7,097 nucleotides of DNA from Bacteroidales bacterium (lineage in GTDB: Bacteria; Bacteroidota; Bacteroidia; Bacteroidales; UBA7960), in assembly GCA_007122505.1 (NCBI GenBank), contig SKTQ01000252.1, forward strand, positions 1 to 7,097, in the 5' to 3' direction. Position numbers and translations under genes: made by a program. Each line of letters opens with the position of its first letter. The first letter of the stretch is position 1. Of this stretch, positions 1-4,838 are shown one piece after another. The notes beneath the pieces are model-generated. The model made no database searches and had not been told where the DNA came from. It saw only the letters and a program-made list of their open reading frames with translations.

Positions 1-1595
1 TCATAAAACAGCTTAAGCAGATGTTGTTCTTTCAGCATGGGTTCGAACACTTCGCGCAATTGCAGTGTAATATCGGCATCTTCGCAGGCGTAGGGTGCTG
101 CGATCTCAACGGGTACGGTGCGCATGCTTTTTTGTGACTTCCCTTTTTTCCCGATGAGGCTTTCGATGGATACCGGACGGTAGTCCAGGTAGTTTTCTGC
201 CAGGGCATCCATATTATGACGCATGTCGGGCTGCAGCAGGTAGTGGGCCAGCATGGTATCAAACAGCTTGCCTTTTACTTCAACCCCATATGGTTGCAGA
301 ACGTTGATGTCGAATTTCAGATTTTGCCCGGTTTTCTCTATGGTCTCATCGGCAAAAGCTTTTTGAAATCTCCCTGCCAGTTCGGTTGCCTCAGCATGGT
401 TTTCAGGGAATGGCACGTACCAGGCGGATCCCTTTTTCAGGCAAAATGCGATGCCTACCAATTGAGCTTCGGTGCTTTCAAGGCCGGTAGTTTCGGTATC
501 AAAACAAAACATTTTGGCCTTTTCCAGTTTTTTGACCAGATCGCTGATCTCTTTCTCGGTAGTAACGGTTTGATAATTATTTTCAGCGCTAATTTCTTTC
601 AATCGTCGTTCGGCTTCTTCCGCAGGGTCGGCAAAGGCATTTACCTCATCAAACAACCCCATCTGGCCGGACTGTTGCACTGCCTTTTCCACGGTTTTTT
701 CCGGGATGATCTCCTCGTCGGAAAAAACCCTCTTTGCGAAAGTTTTGAATTCCAGTTCCTCGAACAACGGCATCAAAATTTCCGGATCAGGCTCTTTTCT
801 TTCGAAGTCCGCGATGGTTTCCTTGAGAGGAACGTCAAGCATAATGGTTGCCAAGCTTTTAGACACAAGCGCCTGTTGTGTGTGTTCCAGGAGGCTTTCC
901 CTGCTACGCTTTTCTTTTACCTGGTCGATGTTTGCCAGCAAATTTTCCATGGAACCAAATTCACGTACCAGGTTTTTGGCTTTTTTTTCTCCGATTCCCG
1001 GCACACCCGGTATATTGTCGGACGAGTCGCCCCACAGGCCGAGAATATCTATGAGCTGTTCTGGTTTTTCGATCCCAAAGCGGTCGCAAACCTCCTTTAC
1101 CCCCCATACTTCGGCATCATTTCCCCGGTGAGCGGGTTTAAGCATGAAGATGTTTTCCGACACCAGTTGGCCAAAGTCCTTGTCGGAGGTCATCATATAA
1201 ACGGTATATCCTTCTTTTTCGGCTTTTTTGGCAAGGGTTCCGATGATGTCGTCGGCTTCGTAACCGTCGGCTATCAACAAAGGAATGCGGAATCCTTCGA
1301 GCAGTTGTTTGATATAAGGAAGGGATGCGGCGATATCTTCGGGCATATCTTCCCTGTTGGCTTTATAATCGGCGAAGTCTGTTTTCCGAAGCGTTGGGGC
1401 TATGGAGTCGATTGCGACTGCGATGTGGGTAGGTTTTTCTTTTTTCAGGACTTCGGTCAGTGTATTTGCAAATCCGAGTATGGCGGATGTATTTTGTCCT
1501 TTGGAGTTGATGCGCGGGTTCCGGTTGAGTGCATAGTATGCCCTGTATATAAGGGCCATGGCATCGAGCAGCAGGAGTTTCTTTTTTTCAGACAT
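1..1595 (-). CDS. polA: DNA polymerase I, N-terminal part (5' nuclease and 3'-5' exonuclease domains), cut by window edge
   Basis: This is the first 531 codons of DNA polymerase I, which removes RNA primers and fills gaps in replication and repair in the cytoplasm. The frame is open to the window edge, so the polymerase domain (roughly the last 400 residues in the family) is missing here. The 5' nuclease domain covers about residues 5-290. Its expected acidic residues are visible: D11, D63, the EADD motif at 113-116, TSDKD at 136-140 and GDSSDN at 189-194, followed by the helix-hairpin-helix stretch NIPGVPGIGEKKA. The 3'-5' exonuclease domain starts near residue 340. It keeps all three motifs: FDTETT (365-370), NLKFD (425-429) and YACED (502-506), so proofreading should be active, unlike in PolA proteins that have lost these residues. 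The ATG at 1595 gives the usual MSEKKKLLLLDAMALIYRAY start. No frameshift was seen when I read the whole frame. A TATCTTTG box lies just upstream. Confidence 0.97.
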   Translation of the reverse strand, partial: MSEKKKLLLLDAMALIYRAYYALNRNPRINSKGQNTSAILGFANTLTEVLKKEKPTHIAVAIDSIAPTLRKTDFADYKANREDMPEDIAASLPYIKQLLEGFRIPLLIADGYEADDIIGTLAKKAEKEGYTVYMMTSDKDFGQLVSENIFMLKPAHRGNDAEVWGVKEVCDRFGIEKPEQLIDILGLWGDSSDNIPGVPGIGEKKAKNLVREFGSMENLLANIDQVKEKRSRESLLEHTQQALVSKSLATIMLDVPLKETIADFERKEPDPEILMPLFEELEFKTFAKRVFSDEEIIPEKTVEKAVQQSGQMGLFDEVNAFADPAEEAERRLKEISAENNYQTVTTEKEISDLVKKLEKAKMFCFDTETTGLESTEAQLVGIAFCLKKGSAWYVPFPENHAEATELAGRFQKAFADETIEKTGQNLKFDINVLQPYGVEVKGKLFDTMLAHYLLQPDMRHNMDALAENYLDYRPVSIESLIGKKGKSQKSMRTVPVEIAAPYACEDADITLQLREVFEPMLKEQHLLKLFY

Positions 1596-1611
1596 AAGGC
1601 GTTGTTTCCTG

Positions 1612-1619
1612 CAAAGATA
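1612..1619 (-). promoter_or_regulatory. Probable polA promoter, -7 box TATCTTTG
   Basis: Read on the minus strand this is TATCTTTG, an exact match to the Bacteroidota primary-sigma -7 consensus TAnnTTTG. It ends 16 bases before the polA ATG, so transcription would start only about ten bases upstream of the gene. I see no clear TTTG -33 element at the expected distance; that region is next to the preceding terminator hairpin. There is no obvious Shine-Dalgarno sequence, which is normal in this phylum. Confidence 0.55.
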
Positions 1620-1655
1620 AGGAATAAATCGCCTGTAGCCTGTGGGTATAAAATA

Positions 1656-1686
1656 CAGAAGCCCGGCTTGAGTGGCCGGGCTTCTG
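1656..1686 (-). terminator. Hairpin terminator after the TonB-dependent receptor gene
   Basis: The arms 1656-1667 and 1675-1686 are perfectly complementary (12 pairs, CAGAAGCCCGGC with its complement) around a 7-base loop. On the minus strand the stem is followed by TATTTTATAC, a short and imperfect T-rich tract; on the plus strand no T tract follows. It lies 91 bases past the receptor stop codon and 61 bases before polA, so it most likely ends the receptor transcript and separates it from polA. The weak T tract leaves some read-through possible. Confidence 0.75.
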
Positions 1687-1777
1687 CATCCATTAACCAA
1701 AACAACGTGAAGTGTAAAGGTAGGTATTAAAACGAAACCAATTCACTTTTATAAGTTATCAAATACCGTGCCATAAA

Positions 1778-4015
1778 TTAAAAAAACCAGCGGTAAGCAA
1801 GCGTAAAATTTCTTCCCGGCATTGCGATGTTCCTGTCTTCAATTCTTGAAAGGTGGTCTCTGTATGTTTCATTCAGCAGATTTTCCGCGCGCAGAACGAT
1901 CACATGTCTTCCTGAGAAGTCGAGCCGGTAGCCGGCCTGAGCCCCTATGAGGGTATAACCGTCGGTCACTTCTTCTTCCGGTGCTACACGGTTTTGTTTG
2001 GAAACAAGCTGCACCCTGGATCCCAGCCAGAAAGAGCCAAAGTCATATTCAGCATTGGCCATGAAGCGCAATGGTGGAATAAACGGAAGGTGGTCATCAT
2101 CGTTACCGACTCGTCTGCCGTTTACGTAATCCGCTCCCAGGCCCAGGGAGAGTTTATCAGTTGGGGTGTAGTTAAATCCGATTTCTCCACCAAAAAGTCT
2201 TGCCTCATCGCCCTGGTACCTGAAGACAGGGTAACCCGATCCTTCATCGGTTTGACCGGTCGGCTGAAAGATGATGAAATTGTAAAAATGGTTGACATAA
2301 CCGGCAATTTCAAACTGGAATTTATCATTCTTATAGCTCATAAAGATATCCACCCCCTGTCCGATTTCATCTCTCAGGTCGGGATCCCCGATTTCATACA
2401 CACCGGCTCCCAGGTGCGGGCCATCGGCAAAAAGTTCTTCGATGGAGGGGTTTCGGTGGGAACGAGCAAACTGACCGCCAATTTCCATGCCCTGAACAGG
2501 CCTGTAGTTAAGCCCGAGGGAACTTGAATAGTTCAATGCATGTCTGGATGCGTTTATGTCAGGGAAAAGATCATTGGCAAGGGCGGCTGTGTACTGATAA
2601 TCGAGCCGCAACCCTCCCTGTAATCTGAAACGGTTGGTAAGCGGCACTTCCTGGAAGGTAAATGCTGCAAAAGTGACCCTTCTTTCGCCGGGGGTAAAAG
2701 CCTCATCACCACCCACATCCATATGGTGGGCATAGAAGTTAAATCCCACGGCGCCCCTGTCGAGTGATCCTACCGGATGATGCTGAAGGGTGAGCGTAGA
2801 GCTGAACGTATATTTTTCATATTCGAGTTCCACATCTTCATCCCAGGTATTATCTTCTTCCAGTTCCATTTCTATCTCCTGCTGAAACATTCGAGATGCA
2901 TTGAACCTCAGTTGTGCCCTGTCGAACAGACCTTCCCGCTGACGAAACAGGTTACCCTGGAGGCCTTGGCGTTGCATGCGGATTTCTACCTTTTCATCTT
3001 CGTCCATTGATTCGGGAATTTGAAAGTTTTGTCCGGTGAATGAGGCACTAAAGCCGCCATTGAGGTTGTCGCCGGTAAAGCCAATTCCCGCGGCGCCGTC
3101 ATAGTTTGTCATGGACGTGCCGGTAATGACTCCTTCCGGGGTGTTGATATCTCCTGACTGGCGGAAGGAAAAGCGTGCTGTGGCAGCCCGGTCATTTCCT
3201 CCATAGGTGAATCTGCCGAATCCGGCTCCCATGTCATTGACAGTGGCTCCCTGCGCGGAAAGCACGCCGGATGTACCCAAATCCCAGTCTTCAGGAATAT
3301 CATTGGTGATGAGGTTGATCACTCCACCCAAAGCGCTGGATCCATACAAGAGGCTTGCCGGCCCTCTTACCACCTCAACACGGCTGGCAGCAAGGGGATC
3401 AAGAGAAATGCTGTGGTCGGCAGAAGTTTCCGACACGTCCCCCATGCGCTCCCCGTTTTGCAGCACGAGGATACGGTCGCCATCAAGTCCCCGGATCACA
3501 GGGCGCGAAGGTGCGGAGCCCAGTGAGCGCATGTTTACACCAAGCTCCCTGTTTAGCATCTCACCAAAAGAAGCCTCGCTCCTGCGCTGCAATTCTTCAC
3601 CGACAAAAGCCTGATCAGGCTGATAGCGAAACCCACTGCGGGTGGGCGATGCCGTAAAAACCACCTCGCGAAGGTCGATGGCTGTGGGCTGTATCTCCAC
3701 ATCCACCTCGATGCTGACATCTTCTTCGGCAACAAACTCCTTGTAGGTGGTTTCGAAACCCATACCCTGCACAATCAGCCGGTGCCGGCCCACCGGCAGG
3801 TTAGTCAGCAGGTAGTGCCCGGAAGCATCCGTGATGGTACCTATGCGGGTTCCTTCCACAATGATGTTGATAAATGGAATGTGTTCTCCGGTTTCGGCAT
3901 TGATCACATGTCCGAAAACGTTGGCATCAGTCGCCGGCCGCTGCTGTTCAGCCGAACTTGCCTGAATTGTAAAAACAAACCCAAAAAAGAATAACGAGAA
4001 AATTATGTTTTTCAT
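1778..4015 (-). CDS. TonB-dependent outer-membrane receptor, ZnuD-like (probable zinc or other metal uptake)
   Basis: This is a complete 745-residue outer-membrane receptor. Residues 1-22 form a signal peptide (cleavage likely after SSA). Residues 32-110 are a carboxypeptidase-regulatory-like domain (GHVINAETGEHIPFINIIVE), typical of Bacteroidota receptors. The plug domain spans about 125-240, with VIRGLDGDRILVLQNGERMG and the hallmark RVEVVRGPASLLYGSSALGG at 212-231. The rest is the beta-barrel, ending in YRWFF with the usual terminal aromatic residue for BAM-dependent insertion. Several segments match what I know of the ZnuD group: SADHSISLDPLAASRVEVV in the plug, NPSIEELFADGPHLGAGVYE at 522-541, and NETYRDHLSRI with MPGRNF near the end. 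ZnuD of Neisseria imports zinc, and an Asp-His pair in its plug is reported to bind metal; D200-H201 may correspond. Substrate here is inference: zinc is favoured, but another metal or chelate is possible. Acidic stretches occur at 337-345 and 382-400. The gene follows the His-rich membrane gene by 161 bases with no terminator between. Confidence 0.93.
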   Translation of the reverse strand: MKNIIFSLFFFGFVFTIQASSAEQQRPATDANVFGHVINAETGEHIPFINIIVEGTRIGTITDASGHYLLTNLPVGRHRLIVQGMGFETTYKEFVAEEDVSIEVDVEIQPTAIDLREVVFTASPTRSGFRYQPDQAFVGEELQRRSEASFGEMLNRELGVNMRSLGSAPSRPVIRGLDGDRILVLQNGERMGDVSETSADHSISLDPLAASRVEVVRGPASLLYGSSALGGVINLITNDIPEDWDLGTSGVLSAQGATVNDMGAGFGRFTYGGNDRAATARFSFRQSGDINTPEGVITGTSMTNYDGAAGIGFTGDNLNGGFSASFTGQNFQIPESMDEDEKVEIRMQRQGLQGNLFRQREGLFDRAQLRFNASRMFQQEIEMELEEDNTWDEDVELEYEKYTFSSTLTLQHHPVGSLDRGAVGFNFYAHHMDVGGDEAFTPGERRVTFAAFTFQEVPLTNRFRLQGGLRLDYQYTAALANDLFPDINASRHALNYSSSLGLNYRPVQGMEIGGQFARSHRNPSIEELFADGPHLGAGVYEIGDPDLRDEIGQGVDIFMSYKNDKFQFEIAGYVNHFYNFIIFQPTGQTDEGSGYPVFRYQGDEARLFGGEIGFNYTPTDKLSLGLGADYVNGRRVGNDDDHLPFIPPLRFMANAEYDFGSFWLGSRVQLVSKQNRVAPEEEVTDGYTLIGAQAGYRLDFSGRHVIVLRAENLLNETYRDHLSRIEDRNIAMPGRNFTLAYRWFF

Positions 4016-4053
4016 AACATTGATTTATTGATTGTGAATAGGGTTGATTTGGC

Positions 4054-4075
4054 GGTTGGGCATTTGAGCACAACC
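4054..4075 (-). other. Possible small hairpin in the receptor leader
   Basis: On the minus strand GGTTGTGC and GCCCAACC can pair (seven pairs and one mismatch) around a 6-base loop, 38 bases before the receptor ATG. It has no T tract and does not look like a terminator. The rest of the 161-base gap (4016-4176) shows no good TAnnTTTG box; a TATAAT string occurs on the minus strand near 4090-4095 without a convincing partner element. The hairpin could be a leader structure or chance. Confidence 0.25.
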
Positions 4076-4176
4076 TTAACGGACAATACATTATATCCTT
4101 TATCCGGTAATGTTGCCTGCAAAATTCCGGGAGTGGCCACACAAGGGCGGGGGATAATTTGCCCGTTTCGGGTGAT

Positions 4177-4551
4177 TTAATGGAGATGGGCAGCGGGCGG
4201 ACCCCTAGTTGGGTTTGGTGTGCCTACAATACCTGCGAAGAAAAGCTGTGCCGGTATCGGTGTGTTTTTATTTCTGTAATGAAACAGGATTCCAAGAAAC
4301 AAAAGCAGGACGACAGTCAGCCCGAGGACATGCATCAGCTGGGCGAGCACAAGATATTGGAAGTCGCTGTGCTCATGGTCCTGGAAGGGGGTTCCGGGAA
4401 TCATACTGTTGGTGAAAGGGTGGGCATGTTCCACCACAATACCATGTTCGGTTATATGGTAGTGCCAGTTTGCCGACCGGTTGAAATAGAGAAGCATGAC
4501 CGCCGGGATGACGATATAGATCCAAATGTTTTGCCAGTGCTTCCTATTCAT
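4177..4551 (-). CDS. Small two-helix inner-membrane protein with a histidine-rich periplasmic loop
   Basis: This is a 124-residue protein of a family I cannot name. Two hydrophobic segments are clear: about 9-23 (IWIYIVIPAVMLLYF) and about 66-90 (LVLAQLMHVLGLTVVLLLFL). Basic residues sit before the first (MNRKHW) and after the second (HYRNKN), so both ends should be cytoplasmic and the loop 24-65 periplasmic. That loop contains WHYHITEHGIVVEHAHPF and, further on, DHEHS, giving histidines at 30, 32, 36, 42, 44, 59 and 61. This density and HxH spacing suggest metal binding, zinc being the simplest guess. H74 lies in the second helix and the tail ends in AAHLH. The next gene downstream is the ZnuD-like receptor, 161 bases away on the same strand. 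A role in binding, buffering or sensing the imported metal is inference from that neighbour. I recall similar short His-rich proteins beside such receptors in other Bacteroidota, but that needs a search. The ATG at 4551 is the natural start, with a promoter-like pair just upstream and no Shine-Dalgarno. Confidence 0.82.
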   Translation of the reverse strand: MNRKHWQNIWIYIVIPAVMLLYFNRSANWHYHITEHGIVVEHAHPFTNSMIPGTPFQDHEHSDFQYLVLAQLMHVLGLTVVLLLFLGILFHYRNKNTPIPAQLFFAGIVGTPNPTRGPPAAHLH

Positions 4552-4570
4552 AGGTGATGTTTTGTGCCGG

Positions 4571-4604
4571 CGAAATTATTATTTTCCTGCACACTAAACA
4601 ACAA
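4571..4604 (-). promoter_or_regulatory. Possible promoter of the His-rich membrane gene and receptor
   Basis: On the minus strand a TTGTTG stretch (4604-4599) is followed, 20 bases after its second TTG, by TAATTTCG (4578-4571). This resembles the Bacteroidota pattern of a -33 TTTG-like element and a -7 TAnnTTTG box, with one mismatch in the -7 box. The box ends 19 bases before the ATG at 4551, allowing a short leader. It would drive the small gene and probably the receptor behind it. An inverted repeat overlaps the -33 part. Confidence 0.4.
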
Positions 4605-4622
4605 CCAGGGGTAAATGTTTAG
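4594..4622. repeat. Inverted repeat CTAAACA-N15-TGTTTAG overlapping the probable promoter
   Basis: Two perfect 7-base arms, CTAAACA (4594-4600) and TGTTTAG (4616-4622), flank 15 bases. The left arm overlaps the -33 region proposed for the His-rich membrane gene, a position suited to a repressor operator. It does not match the Zur or Fur boxes I know, so no regulator is named. Chance is possible in AT-rich DNA. Confidence 0.3.
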
Positions 4623-4685
4623 ATTTTTTGGGTTTTTACGGAAGTACCCGGATACTTTTCGAATTTCACTCATTATTAACAATGC

Positions 4686-4712
4686 TTTTACAGATCAAAC
4701 AGATTTGTAAAA
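4686..4712. repeat. Inverted repeat TTTTACA-N13-TGTAAAA
   Basis: Two perfect 7-base arms, TTTTACA (4686-4692) and TGTAAAA (4706-4712), flank 13 bases that also contain part of a short direct repeat (CAGAT at 4691 and 4700). It lies about 135 bases before the His-rich membrane gene and shares the inner ACA...TGT half-site ends with the repeat at 4594-4622. It could be a second operator site, or chance. Nothing else was recognised in 4623-4750. Confidence 0.25.
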
Positions 4713-4752
4713 CCGGCAGGTTTATGTTCAAAGACGACCTCTGTTAAAAGCC

Positions 4753-4783
4753 GGGGCTGCCTTACACTAAGCGAGGCAGCCCC
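4753..4783 (-). terminator. Hairpin terminator after the T9SS-secreted protein gene
   Basis: Perfect 10-base arms, GGGGCTGCCT (4753-4762) and AGGCAGCCCC (4774-4783), flank an 11-base loop. On the minus strand the stem is followed by GGCTTTTAAC, with a T run after two extra bases, and preceded by AAA that can lengthen the stem. It lies 55 bases after the stop codon of the secreted-protein gene, so it ends that transcript and separates it from the His-rich gene and the receptor. On the plus strand a shorter TTT follows, but no plus-strand gene needs it. Confidence 0.75.
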
Positions 4784-4838
4784 TTTCAATCAAACAATCA
4801 AACGTCAAAACGATATAATAATCTTTGCGCAATCCGGT

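Noticed and set aside
216..1730. Plus-strand open frame of 504 codons opposite polA
   Set aside because: The minus strand carries an uninterrupted polA with every catalytic motif. The plus-strand translation is rich in Phe, Cys and Gly with no domain, signal or family resemblance, as expected for the antisense of a real gene.
1994..2527. Plus-strand open frame of 177 codons inside the receptor gene
   Set aside because: It is antisense to the conserved barrel end of the receptor, and its product resembles no family.
4081..4105. Possible Zur-like palindrome around GGATAAAG...TATTGTCC upstream of the receptor
   Set aside because: Only about five of eight arm positions pair, which is too weak to claim an operator.
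3948..4142. Minus-strand open frame spanning the gap between the His-rich gene and the receptor
   Set aside because: It overlaps the receptor's signal peptide in another frame, has no hydrophobic or conserved pattern beyond that overlap, and the receptor start at 4015 is well supported.
4159..4557. Plus-strand open frame of 132 codons opposite the His-rich membrane gene
   Set aside because: The minus-strand frame has two well-formed membrane helices with the expected flanking charges and a patterned His loop; the plus-strand product shows none of this.
4814..4827. Plus-strand TAATAATCTTTG, similar to a -7 box
   Set aside because: The spacing does not fit TAnnTTTG exactly and no plus-strand gene follows it.
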